A DNA stretch of 53,467 nucleotides from Parvularcula maris (GTDB lineage: Bacteria > Pseudomonadota > Alphaproteobacteria > Caulobacterales > Parvularculaceae). The position numbers were made by a program, and so were the translations under genes. Below the pieces are notes generated by a model. The model had not been told where the DNA came from. It saw nothing but the letters and a program-made list of their open reading frames with translations, and ran no database searches. Below are positions 41,251 to 48,597 of this stretch, in pieces; the stretch's first letter is position 1; each line of letters starts with the position of its first letter. The stretch covers positions 1 to 53,467 of the forward strand of contig NZ_JANIBC010000017.1 of NCBI RefSeq assembly GCF_024505085.1. The letters are read 5' to 3'.

Positions 41251-41807
41251 CAGGACTCCGGGAACTTCAGGCTCTTGCCCGACCGGTTGAAGCGGTACTG
41301 CGCCTCGGTGAGCTGGAAGCCGATGGAGATCTCGAAATTGGTGCCGGAGGTGTTCTCGCCCCGGCGGGGGATGACGATCTCGTCGATGCTGCGCTCCAGA
41401 GAGACCACCCGCTCACCGGCCCTGAACGTCACGGGTACCTCGAAGACCTCCTTCTCGATCACGTCGCGATTGGTGCGCATGACGGCCACGAAGAAGGGGA
41501 TGTTGATCGTCTCCGCGGCGCTGGCATCGGCACGGCCCACCGAGAGCGCGAGGTCCACATCCGCCCGGATCGGCACGTCGGCATAGTAGCGGCAGCTCGT
41601 CTGCACGTCGTCGATCTCGCCGGAGAACTTTACCGCTTCGAGGCTCGGATCCTCGCCGCCGAACTCGACGAAGCGCGAGGCGAGGTCGAGCACGAAGATG
41701 TTCGGGCAGGGCGCGGGGTTGGCGAGCCTCGCCGCCCGCTGTCGCTCGGTGCTTGCGCAGGCGGCAACGCTCAGAAGCGCGAGAATGGTAAGAGCGGCAG
41801 CGCGCAT
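41250..41807 (-). CDS. Lipoprotein of unknown function, cotranscribed with argS
   Basis: The 185-residue protein has a signal peptide with lipobox SVAAC (Cys17). The mature part is mostly beta-strand-like, with motifs [36 protein letters not shown] and [20 protein letters not shown] do not recognise a named family, though the gene next to argS recurs in related bacteria as far as I recall. ATG 41807 has GGAGGT 5 nt upstream and starts the signal peptide; the open frame further upstream (to 41999) overlaps the divergent ispH and is rejected. Confidence 0.85.
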   Translation of the reverse strand: MRAAALTILALLSVAACASTERQRAARLANPAPCPNIFVLDLASRFVEFGGEDPSLEAVKFSGEIDDVQTSCRYYADVPIRADVDLALSVGRADASAAETINIPFFVAVMRTNRDVIEKEVFEVPVTFRAGERVVSLERSIDEIVIPRRGENTSGTNFEISIGFQLTEAQYRFNRSGKSLKFPES

Positions 41808-41904
41808 GAGGACCTCCACGGGCGGGGGTGAGAAACTTGGCGGTGGAACGCCGAAAGACTTTCCTATAGACGGGGCGGGTTCGAACGCGAACCCTGGCAG
41901 ACCA

Positions 41905-42855
41905 ATGAACGCGAAAAAACCTCTGACCCTCCGCATGGCCGCCCCCAGGGGCTTCTGTGCCGGTGTCGACCGGGCCATCGAGATGGTCGAGAAAGCCATC
42001 GAGCGCTACGGCGCGCCGGTCTATGTGCGCCACGAGATCGTCCACAACGAGACCGTGGTCGCCAGGCTCAGGGGCCTCGGCGCCGTCTTCGTGGACGAGC
42101 TCGACGACGTCCCTGACGACAGGCCCGTGCTGTTCTCCGCCCACGGGGTGCCGAAATCCATCCCCGCCGAGGCCGAGCGTCGCAAGCTTCTCTATCTCGA
42201 CGCCACCTGCCCTCTGGTCAGCAAGGTCCATATCGAGACCGAGCGCCACCATAAACGAGGCGCCCATGTCCTACTGATCGGCCATGCGGGCCATCCGGAG
42301 GTCGAGGGCACGATGGGCCAGCTCCAGGGCGGCGCCATGACTTTGATCGAGACCGAGGAGGACGCGGAGCGCTTCGAGCCTCCCGCGGGCACTCCCCTCG
42401 CCTATGTCACCCAGACCACGCTGTCGGTGGACGACACGATCAAGATCGTCCGCGTTCTGCGGCGGCGCTTCCCTGAGATCTGGGTACCGCACAAGGATGA
42501 CATCTGCTACGCGACGACGAACCGGCAGGAGGCGGTGAAGGCGATCGCCTCGGACGCCGACCTTCTCTTCGTCGTCGGCTCGCCCACCTCGTCGAACTCG
42601 CTCCGCTTGGTCGAAGTCGGCCAGCGCGCGGGCTGCCCCGTGGGGCGCCTGATCGAGAACGTAGGCGCCATCGACTGGACCATGGTCGAGGGGCTCAGCC
42701 CCACCATCGTCGCCCTCACCGCAGGCGCCTCGGCCCCCGAAAGCGCCGTGCAGGGCGTGGTGGCCGGCTTCCGCGAGCGCTACGACGTGACCGTGGAGGA
42801 GGTCGAGACCACCCGCGAGGACGTCGAGTTCAAGCTCCCCCGCGAACTCGTCTGA
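41905..42855 (+). CDS. ispH: 4-hydroxy-3-methylbut-2-enyl diphosphate reductase
   Basis: IspH performs the last step of the methylerythritol phosphate pathway, giving IPP and DMAPP, with a [4Fe-4S] cluster. The 316-residue protein has the three cluster cysteines in [11 protein letters not shown] (Cys18), [12 protein letters not shown] (Cys102) and [10 protein letters not shown] (Cys201). [13 protein letters not shown] and VGSPTSSNS are also present. ATG 41905 matches the family N-terminus; the ribosome binding site is weak. It heads ispH-thrB-rnhA, a unit conserved across alphaproteobacteria. Confidence 0.97.
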   Translation: MNAKKPLTLRMAAPRGFCAGVDRAIEMVEKAIERYGAPVYVRHEIVHNETVVARLRGLGAVFVDELDDVPDDRPVLFSAHGVPKSIPAEAERRKLLYLDATCPLVSKVHIETERHHKRGAHVLLIGHAGHPEVEGTMGQLQGGAMTLIETEEDAERFEPPAGTPLAYVTQTTLSVDDTIKIVRVLRRRFPEIWVPHKDDICYATTNRQEAVKAIASDADLLFVVGSPTSSNSLRLVEVGQRAGCPVGRLIENVGAIDWTMVEGLSPTIVALTAGASAPESAVQGVVAGFRERYDVTVEEVETTREDVEFKLPRELV

Positions 42856-42865
42856 CCCCGCACCC

Positions 42866-43810
42866 ATGGCGGTTCTGACCGAGGTCTCGGACGAGCAGGC
42901 CGGGGCGCTCTGCCGCCTCTACGGCCTCGGCGAGCTCGACGCCCTGACCGGCATCCCCCAGGGTATCGAGAACACCAACTACAAGCTCATGGCGGGCGGC
43001 AAGCGCTATATCCTCACCCTCTTCGAGGGGCGTACGGATCTGAGCGAGCTGCCCTACTTCCTCACGCTGATGAACGAGGTGGCGGAGGCGGGACTGCCCG
43101 CGCCGCGGCCGCTCGAGCAAGCTGAAGGCGGCATGCTGACGGAAGTGGCAGGCAAGCCCGCGGCGATCCTCTCCTTCCTGAGGGGCAAGGACATCCCCGC
43201 CCCCACACCTGAGGATGCCCACGGGGCCGGAGCCTTTCTGGCCCGCCTTCATCAGGTGACCGCGAACACCAGTCTGCACCGGCCCAACAGCATGGGTGTG
43301 GCAAGCTGGCAGGTTATGGCGAAACGGCTGAGCGGTCGGTTAGACCATTTCGCAGGCGGCCTCGAAGCGGAGGTGTCCGACGTTCTTTCGGAGCTCACCG
43401 TAAGCAAGCCGTCCGGCCTGCCGCGCGGCGCGATCCATGCGGACTACTTCCCCGACAACCTCCTCTGGTCGGACGGGGCGATCTCAGGGGTCATCGACTT
43501 CTATTTTGCGTGCACGGACGACCTTGCCTATGATCTCGCCGTGGCCATGAACGCCTATACGCCGGAGGACAGGCCCGACGAGGGTCAGGGCGATGCCCTC
43601 CTCGAAGGCTACGAGACCGTCCGCCCCTTGACGAAGGCCGAGAAGGCCGCCCTCCCCGCCTTTCTCACCGGCAGCGCCTTGCGATTTTTCCTCAGCCGCG
43701 CGACGGACCTTGTCTTCCCCCCTCAAGGCGCGCTCTACCAGGGAAAGGATCCGCTGCCCTGGCTGGAGCTGATGCGGAAGAGAAGAGAGAAGATGGGAGC
43801 CGCCACATGA
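42866..43810 (+). CDS. thrB: Homoserine kinase (type II, aminoglycoside-phosphotransferase fold)
   Basis: ThrB phosphorylates L-homoserine on the way to threonine. This 314-residue form has the APH-type kinase fold used by alphaproteobacteria rather than the GHMP fold of E. coli: [13 protein letters not shown] near the start, the catalytic loop [13 protein letters not shown] and [17 protein letters not shown] with the metal-binding Asp. It starts 10 nt after ispH and overlaps rnhA by 4 nt (ATGA). Confidence 0.95.
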   Translation: MAVLTEVSDEQAGALCRLYGLGELDALTGIPQGIENTNYKLMAGGKRYILTLFEGRTDLSELPYFLTLMNEVAEAGLPAPRPLEQAEGGMLTEVAGKPAAILSFLRGKDIPAPTPEDAHGAGAFLARLHQVTANTSLHRPNSMGVASWQVMAKRLSGRLDHFAGGLEAEVSDVLSELTVSKPSGLPRGAIHADYFPDNLLWSDGAISGVIDFYFACTDDLAYDLAVAMNAYTPEDRPDEGQGDALLEGYETVRPLTKAEKAALPAFLTGSALRFFLSRATDLVFPPQGALYQGKDPLPWLELMRKRREKMGAAT

Positions 43811-44238
43811 TCGAAGCGTATACGGATGGTGCCTGCTCCGGCAATCCCGGCCCCGGCGGCTGGGGCGTGCTTCTGACCGGGAAGGGAGCGGAGCGCACCT
43901 TCTGCGGCGGCGAAGCGCAGACCACGAACAACCGCATGGAGCTGATGGCGGCGATCCGCGCGCTCGAGGAGACCGCCTCGGAAGGCCCGATCAGGATCAC
44001 CACCGACAGCCAGTACGTGAAGAACGGCGTGACCACCTGGGTACACGGATGGAAACGCAATGGCTGGAAGACGGCGGCCAAGAAGCCGGTCAAGAACCAG
44101 GACCTTTGGCAGCGCCTGGACGACCTCGCCTCGTCCCGCGACGTTACCTGGGCCTGGGTCAAGGGCCATGCTGGGCACGAGGGCAACGAGGCCGCCGACC
44201 AGCTCGCGCGCGAAGGCATGGCGCCGTTCCAGGGCTAG
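43807..44238 (+). CDS. rnhA: Ribonuclease HI
   Basis: The enzyme cleaves RNA in RNA-DNA hybrids and removes R-loops and primers. The 143-residue protein has the full D-E-D-D set: Asp7 ([12 protein letters not shown]), Glu45 (NNRMELMAA), Asp67 (TTDSQYV) and Asp131 (NEAADQLA), plus His121. The basic handle [18 protein letters not shown] is present, as in the bacterial type. GGGAG lies before ATG 43807, which overlaps thrB. It is the end of the ispH-thrB-rnhA unit, followed at once by repeat R2. Confidence 0.97.
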   Translation: MIEAYTDGACSGNPGPGGWGVLLTGKGAERTFCGGEAQTTNNRMELMAAIRALEETASEGPIRITTDSQYVKNGVTTWVHGWKRNGWKTAAKKPVKNQDLWQRLDDLASSRDVTWAWVKGHAGHEGNEAADQLAREGMAPFQG

Positions 44239-44252
44239 GGGTCGGGCGGCTC

Positions 44253-44381
44253 ATCTCTCCCTTTGGGAGAGATCGACATCTTCGATGTCGAGTGAGGGCG
44301 AGTGGTGACTGAGCTACGGACTTAGAACGCCCTCACCCGAAGCCTGCCATGCAGCCTTCGACCTCTCCCGGAGGGAGAGGT
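44253..44381. repeat. Composite mirror-image repeat family R2, copy B
   Basis: This has the same architecture as 14865-14988 but is inverted: ATCTCTCCC-ttt-GGGAGAGAT (44253-44273), TCGACATC-ttc-GATGTCGA, GTGAGGGC, a unique centre of about 29 nt, GCCCTCAC, an inner hairpin CGAAGcCTGC-cat-GCAGcCTTCG, then ACCTCTCCC-gga-GGGAGAGGT. The inner hairpin has a different sequence from copy A yet can still pair. It fills the gap after rnhA. Confidence 0.85.
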
Positions 44382-44469
44382 GACCCTGTGACCGCCGCGA
44401 TTTGGACAAGCGGAACAAAAAGGTTAACCTCCTCGGAAACCTCAGCAGCCCCAACGACGGAGACTGTCC

Positions 44470-45072
44470 ATGCGCGCCCTGCTTCTTGCCCTCCCCCTCT
44501 GCCTGGCTGCCTGCGCGGGCGGTCCCACCGGGCCGGAGGCCGCCAAGCGGTTCGACCGTTTCGAGGCGGTCGAGACCAACGACTTTCGCAGCTACGAGCA
44601 GGTGCAGGTGATCGCCCCCGAGGCGGGCGAGGAGCTGCAGGCAAGGGCCGACCGCCGCCTGCCCACCCGCTCCTTGGAGCGGGAGATCGCCACACGCGAC
44701 ATCGAGTACAAACTCGCCGATCTGCGCGAGGAGATCGAAGAAGCGCTGGCGCGCGAGGTGGAGCTTGTCGAGGAGGGCGGCCCTGGCATCCTCACCGTGC
44801 GCACCATTCTAACCCAGCTCGAAGCCAACCGCCCGACCCAGGCGGAGCTGGCCGCTCAGCCGGGGCTCGACTTCAACTCGATCTCCGAGGGTAGGGCTTC
44901 GGTCAGGATCGAGCTCAGCGAAGACGGGCGTCTTCTCGCGGTGATCGAAGATGCCGACAACGTCACCGGCCTCAACGATCCGCGCATCCTGCCTGGGGCG
45001 GGCATCTGGACGACGGCCGACCAGCACTTCGACGCGGTGGCGCGCAAGCTCACCGCTCTTCTGAAGGGCTAG
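44470..45072 (+). CDS. DUF3313-like lipoprotein, unknown function
   Basis: The 200-residue protein has a signal peptide ending in lipobox CLAAC (Cys15). The mature protein begins with a Gly/Pro-rich stretch, then a helical Glu/Arg-rich region (LEREIATRDIEYKLADLREEI is its core) and a beta-rich end (ASVRIELSEDGRLLAVIEDA). It resembles the DUF3313 lipoproteins, whose function is unknown; the assignment is tentative. ACGGAGA precedes the ATG. It stands alone between repeats R2 and R7. Confidence 0.78.
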   Translation: MRALLLALPLCLAACAGGPTGPEAAKRFDRFEAVETNDFRSYEQVQVIAPEAGEELQARADRRLPTRSLEREIATRDIEYKLADLREEIEEALAREVELVEEGGPGILTVRTILTQLEANRPTQAELAAQPGLDFNSISEGRASVRIELSEDGRLLAVIEDADNVTGLNDPRILPGAGIWTTADQHFDAVARKLTALLKG

Positions 45073-45170
45073 AGCAACGAACCGCGAAGTGTGAACCGGT
45101 TCGCGGTGGAAAGCTGCTGCAAAAGCTAGAGCGGGTCAGTTGACCCGGTGCGGGTTCAAACCGCTCTAGC
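45072..45170. repeat. Repeat family R7 between convergent genes, possible two-way terminator
   Basis: Two hairpins occur in series: CCGCGAA ... TTCGCGG (45082-45106) and GCTAGAGCGG ... CCGCTCTAGC (45125-45170). The second encloses a perfect GGGTCA-gt-TGACCC. The wording (GTGAACCGGTTCGCGG, then a TAGAGCGG arm) is that of an intergenic repeat common in rhizobia and relatives (background knowledge). The right arm reaches into queC and encodes its last residues. Confidence 0.75.
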
Positions 45171-45863
45171 TCTGTAGGCCTCGTGCCCCTGGGCGCGCAG
45201 CTCGCAGGCCGGGCACGTGCCGCAGCCATAGCCCCAGGGGTGGCGGCGGATCCGATCGCCTAGATAGCAGGTATGCGTGTGCTCTTCGACCAGGGCGACC
45301 AGCGCTTCGCCGCCCATGTTCTCCGCCAGCCGCCAGCTCTCCTCCTTGGTGAGGTGCATGAGCGGCGTTTCGATGCGGATGTCCTGCCCCAGCCCTTCCT
45401 GGAGTGTCCGCTCCTGCGCGCGCAGCGCCGCGCTGCGGCAGTCCGGGTAGCCTGAGTAGTCCGTCTGGCACATCCCGCCGACCAGCGTGCCGATGCCGCG
45501 CCGATGGGCTAGGGCTGCGGCAGCGGTGAAGAAGGCGAGGTTGCGCCCCGGCACGAAGGTGTTGGGTAGGCCGTCCTCGGCGGTGCGGATCGTCATCTCC
45601 TCGGTCATCGCCGTGGCGCCGAGCGCACTGAGATAGCCAAGGTCGATCATATGGTCGCGGCCGAGGCGCCCTCCCCTCAACGCGGGCAGCTCACGGATCT
45701 TCTCCAGCACGATATCGCGCTGGCGAAGCTCCACTTCGTGGCGCTGGCCGTAAGTGAAGCCCACCGTCTCCACACGGGCGTAGCGCGCAAGGACGAAGGC
45801 GAGGCAGATCGCGGAGTCCTGGCCGCCGGAGAAGAGAACGAGCGCTTTGCGGTGATCGAGCAT
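45156..45863 (-). CDS. queC: 7-cyano-7-deazaguanine synthase QueC
   Basis: QueC converts 7-carboxy-7-deazaguanine to preQ0 with ATP and ammonia in the queuosine tRNA-modification pathway. The 235-residue protein has the PP-loop LFSGGQDSAICLA (10-22) and the zinc-binding cluster HTCYLG ... GCGTCPACELR. The last codons (Ala-Arg-Ala-Val-stop) are read from the outer arm of repeat R7. Other que genes are not in the window. I looked for a preQ1 riboswitch in the upstream 170 nt and saw no convincing one. Confidence 0.95.
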   Translation of the reverse strand: MLDHRKALVLFSGGQDSAICLAFVLARYARVETVGFTYGQRHEVELRQRDIVLEKIRELPALRGGRLGRDHMIDLGYLSALGATAMTEEMTIRTAEDGLPNTFVPGRNLAFFTAAAALAHRRGIGTLVGGMCQTDYSGYPDCRSAALRAQERTLQEGLGQDIRIETPLMHLTKEESWRLAENMGGEALVALVEEHTHTCYLGDRIRRHPWGYGCGTCPACELRAQGHEAYRARAV

Positions 45864-46030
45864 ATGGGCGCCGTTAGCCGAGCGGATGCTCGCCGAAAAG
45901 ATGCGGCCATTAACGGCATCTTCACGGCAGCAACCTAGGGTTGGTCATGGCCGGGAGGACATCCTTCCCTCACCAAACGCTGCAAGGGGCGCTCTCTTCC
46001 CAGTGCAGCTTCCTCGCGGCCATATCGGTG

Positions 46031-46072
46031 CGTGCTGCGGCGCAAGGGTTGCCCTGCCCCTGCCGCAGCACG
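46031..46072. other. 11-bp perfect inverted repeat between queC and the ZIP gene
   Basis: CGTGCTGCGGC (46031-46041) and GCCGCAGCACG (46062-46072) face each other across 20 nt. The structure lies 24 nt past the ZIP transporter stop on its downstream side, so it may end that transcript, although no T-run follows. It is about 170 nt before the queC start. The rest of the 233-nt gap shows nothing else I can name. Confidence 0.5.
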
Positions 46073-46096
46073 TGCCGCACTTCTTTCGTGTGATCT

Positions 46097-46888
46097 CTAG
46101 TGGCGGTGCTCCCGCGAGCCGAAATGACCGGGCGCATGCTCGTCCGCATGGGCATGGTCGTGCTGGTGGGTCGTCCACATCATCACCACCGCGAAGATCG
46201 CGCCGAACGCATAGGCCGTGATGGCCGAGCGGTAGCCGAGCTCACCGAACTCCTCCGGCAACTGGCTGGCGCCGACGAAGAGCAGCGCCCCGGCAGCAAA
46301 GCCCAGGCCCAGCGCGAGGTTCTCCTCACTCAGCTCCGGAAGCACCGACAGCGTGGCCAGTGTGCCTACGGGCGTCGTGACGGCGGCGCCGAGCAGCGCC
46401 AGAAGGACCGCGGGCACCATGGGTATCTTCGCTGTCCGCAGGATCAAGAGCAGCACGATGCCCTCGGAGAACTCGTGAATGATGAGGCCGACGGAACCCA
46501 AAAGCCCCGCCACAGGGTCGGCGGAGAAGAGAAGCCCGTACTCCATGCCGTCGATGGTGCTGTGCGCGGCGATGGCAAAGAAGGCGGCGAAGGCGCGCCC
46601 GTGCGGCCTTCTGGCGAAGCGCCCGAAGGTGAAGAAGACGAAGTAGCCCGCCAGTACCGCCAGGGGCGCCGCTTCGCTACCGGCGAAGGCCTCGGGCAGG
46701 ATGAACAGCGCCGTGCTGAGAAGGATACCGGAGGCGAGCGCCGCCAGGGTAGCGCGGTGCCGCTCCGCCACGCCGGGCCTGGTGCTGACCAGCACGATGC
46801 CGAGGGAGGCCATGAGCGCAGCCGCCACGCTGGCGACCAGCGCAGGCGGCCAGCCGAACGGCAGGGCTGTTGCCTCCAGTCCCAACAA
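46097..46888 (-). CDS. ZIP-family divalent metal transporter
   Basis: The 263-residue protein has about eight hydrophobic segments. The metal-path motifs are HSTIDGMEYG in one helix and HEFSEGIVL in the next, as in ZIP permeases that take up zinc, iron or manganese. The C-terminus is histidine-rich (HQHDHAHADEHAPGH), a typical metal-binding tail. No ATG is in frame. TTG 46888 has GGGAGG 6 nt upstream and is preferred; a TTG at 46954 would add 22 residues. A 12-bp palindrome at 46923-46934 would then lie in the promoter or leader. It appears to be a single-gene unit. Confidence 0.9.
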   Translation of the reverse strand: MLGLEATALPFGWPPALVASVAAALMASLGIVLVSTRPGVAERHRATLAALASGILLSTALFILPEAFAGSEAAPLAVLAGYFVFFTFGRFARRPHGRAFAAFFAIAAHSTIDGMEYGLLFSADPVAGLLGSVGLIIHEFSEGIVLLLILRTAKIPMVPAVLLALLGAAVTTPVGTLATLSVLPELSEENLALGLGFAAGALLFVGASQLPEEFGELGYRSAITAYAFGAIFAVVMMWTTHQHDHAHADEHAPGHFGSREHRH

Positions 46889-46922
46889 AGAAGGCCTCCC
46901 CAGACCGATCCGCCACCAGAAG

Positions 46923-46934
46923 TGCGACGTCGCA
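46923..46934. promoter_or_regulatory. 12-bp perfect palindrome upstream of the ZIP gene
   Basis: TGCGACGTCGCA lies 35 nt before the preferred TTG start of the ZIP gene and is followed by a second imperfect inverted pair, TGTC ... GACA (46938-46953). The position suits an operator for a metal-responsive repressor. The sequence does not resemble the A+T-rich Zur boxes I know, so the regulator is open. Confidence 0.4.
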
Positions 46935-47059
46935 TACTGTCGCGATTGTGACAAGGCGAAATCGAAACTGTGTAACGAAAGTCAGACTGCCCGAAAGCCC
47001 TTTTTCCTTGGCACTTTGAGCCGAACGGGGCAGCGTCGGAGGCAGCTTAGGAGAGTGTC

Positions 47060-47515
47060 ATGAAGGCTTTTCGTGATGGGACAATAACGGGAGCGCTCCT
47101 GCTTGCACTCGCGGCATGCGCGAGCGGAGAGGCTTTGGGCGACCAGGCAGCCAATGGTGCCGTGCTGCCCCAGGACGATCTGAATGTGGGCGAGGAGCTG
47201 TCCAGCGCCTGCTTCACCGGGCAGGTGAACGCCTTTGCCCAATGGGACGGCGGCGAGGGGATCATTCTGCGTCGGGGCGTGAACGACCGCTACCTTCTGA
47301 CCTTCGTCGAGCCCTGCCTGCCCTTGGGCGACGCCCAGTCCATCGCCCTCGGCAACGGCCCCGCAGGCAGTAGCTGCATCGGCAGCGGCGACCAGGTGTT
47401 CTTCTCCCGCTCCGTCTTCGGGACCAGGGGCGCCTCCCCCTTCGACCAGGGCGTGTGCCGTGTCCGTGCCGTCTTCCGCTATGACGACAGCGGCACCGGG
47501 GGGGAGACCGAATGA
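47060..47515 (+). CDS. DUF6491-like lipoprotein
   Basis: The 151-residue protein has a signal peptide ending in a LAAC lipobox (Cys20). The mature part has paired cysteines (SACFTG, VEPCLPLGDAQ, SSCIGSGD, GVCRVRAV) that could form disulfides, as in the DUF6491 family of small alpha- and gammaproteobacterial lipoproteins of unknown function. AGGAGA precedes the ATG. The stop overlaps the next start by 4 nt (ATGA), linking it to the gamma-carbonic-anhydrase-like gene. Confidence 0.8.
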   Translation: MKAFRDGTITGALLLALAACASGEALGDQAANGAVLPQDDLNVGEELSSACFTGQVNAFAQWDGGEGIILRRGVNDRYLLTFVEPCLPLGDAQSIALGNGPAGSSCIGSGDQVFFSRSVFGTRGASPFDQGVCRVRAVFRYDDSGTGGETE

Positions 47516-48072
47516 ACACCCCCCTACCCGCTCCCCTTATCCTGCCCTTTCACGGCAACACCCCGAAGATCGACCCTTCCGCCTTCGTCGCGCCTGGCGC
47601 GGTCCTGATCGGCGATGTCGAGATCGGACCTGACGCCTCGGTCTGGTACGGCTGCATCCTGCGCGGCGATACCAACAAGATCGTCGTGGGCCGCGGCTCC
47701 AACGTCCAGGACGGCACGATCTGCCACGTCGACAAGGCCTCGCGCGGCGGCACCCCAGTCCTGATCGGCGAGAACGTCCTCGTCGGTCACCGCTGCATGC
47801 TGCATGGTTGCCGCGTGGAGGATGGCGGCTTCGTTGGCATGGGCGCCACCATGCTGGACGAGGCCGTGGTGGAGAGCGGCGCCTTCCTCGCCGCCGGGGC
47901 TTTCCTATCCAACCGCAAGCGCGTCCCCTCCGGCGAACTCTGGGGCGGGATGCCCGCGAGAAAGCTACGCGATCTCAAGGAGGGGGAGGACAAGATGGCC
48001 CTGATGGGCGCGGCCTTCTATGTCGAGGAAGCCCGCCAGCACCGCGAGGCCATCGAGCAAGCAGGCGGTTGA
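47512..48072 (+). CDS. Gamma-carbonic anhydrase family protein (YrdA/PaaY type)
   Basis: The 186-residue protein is a left-handed beta-helix made of hexapeptide repeats (DASVWYGCILRGD, GSNVQDGTICHVDK, ENVLVGHRCMLHGC, GFVGMGATMLDEAVV). The histidines of ICHVD and VGHRCMLHGC fit the three metal ligands at the trimer interface. The C-terminal GMPARKLRDL is typical. Members may hydrate CO2 or act on thioesters; which applies here is unknown. It is translationally coupled to the upstream lipoprotein gene. Confidence 0.92.
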   Translation: MNTPLPAPLILPFHGNTPKIDPSAFVAPGAVLIGDVEIGPDASVWYGCILRGDTNKIVVGRGSNVQDGTICHVDKASRGGTPVLIGENVLVGHRCMLHGCRVEDGGFVGMGATMLDEAVVESGAFLAAGAFLSNRKRVPSGELWGGMPARKLRDLKEGEDKMALMGAAFYVEEARQHREAIEQAGG

Positions 48073-48110
48073 CGCTACGCGCCGGCGAGCCTAATCCGCA
48101 TCTCCCGGAT

Positions 48111-48186
48111 GGGGCTATAGCTCAGTTGGTAGAGCGCGTCGTTCGCAATGACGAGGTCAGCGGTTCGACTCCGCTTAGCTCCACCA
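48111..48186 (+). tRNA. tRNA-Ala (CGC anticodon)
   Basis: This 76-nt cloverleaf has an encoded CCA end (48184-48186). The acceptor stem is GGGGCTA/TAGCTCC (one G-U pair), the anticodon loop is TTCGCAA with CGC at 48144-48146, and the T-arm is AGCGGTTCGACTCCGCT. It follows the gamma-carbonic anhydrase gene by 38 nt. Confidence 0.96.
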
Positions 48187-48193
48187 TTTTCTG

Positions 48194-48262
48194 ATCTCAC
48201 GCGCCGCAGGCGCTCCGATGGGGCGGACCGTTACGGTCCGGGCACCCGGTCGGCTGCCTTCC
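48194..48262. repeat. Repeat family R6, copy C
   Basis: ATCTCACGCGCCGCAGGCGC ... GGACCGTTACGGTCCGGGCA ... CGGCTGCCTTCCCG starts 8 nt after tRNA-Ala. The centre holds a perfect GGACCGTtACGGTCC stem. It parallels copies A and B, both also placed just past a gene or tRNA end. Confidence 0.65.
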
Positions 48263-48319
48263 CGTTCCGCCGCCGAGCTTCGAAGGGTTTGCATTAGATG
48301 CGCTTCCGCTCTCCTTCTA

Positions 48320-48426
48320 ACGCCTCCCACGGCCTCGACCGTGGGACCCATCTCCCACCGGCGAACATTTGACAGGCTTCAGAAGATGGGTCCCACGGTC
48401 TGCGCTTCGCTTCGCCGTGGGAAGCG
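48320..48426. repeat. Intergenic palindromic repeat family R1, copy 3
   Basis: The outer arms ACGCCTCCCACGG (48320-48332) and CCGTGGGAAGCG (48415-48426) enclose inner arms CCGTGGGACCCATCTCC and GAAGATGGGTCCCACGG. It lies between tRNA-Ala and the L,D-transpeptidase gene. Apart from repeats R6 and R1 and a 19-codon ORF, the gap 48187-48593 shows no gene. Confidence 0.78.
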
Positions 48427-48537
48427 CTGAGAGAGGCTTCACTGCGACATGGGTCCCTCACAAAACCCGGCGCCCCTCGCCTGGCGGCAACCAAGCCCTC
48501 CTGCTCGTGTTCTCACGGGGCACAAAGGAGCCTGCCC

Positions 48538-48597
48538 ATGCGTCCGTTTCTTCGCCTGATCCGTCCCTTGATCGCCGCTCTCGCTAGGCTCGCCTAG
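48538..48597 (+). CDS. Possible 19-residue basic hydrophobic peptide
   Basis: A 19-codon ORF (MRPFLRLIRPLIAALARLA) has AAGGAG 7 nt before its ATG, unusually good for this genome. The peptide would be amphipathic, with four arginines and no acidic residue. Its TAG shares the bases CTAG with the stop of the convergent L,D-transpeptidase gene. It could be a small membrane peptide or toxin-like peptide, or chance. No family is recognised. Confidence 0.3.
   Translation: MRPFLRLIRPLIAALARLA

Noticed and set aside
45864-46096. Possible preQ1 riboswitch upstream of queC
   Set aside because: No match to the conserved preQ1 aptamer core was visible; only a generic inverted repeat is present.
47808-48194. 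Plus-strand frame running through tRNA-Ala
   Set aside because: It ends in the typical false translation of a tRNA gene (QLVERVV ... GSTPLSS).
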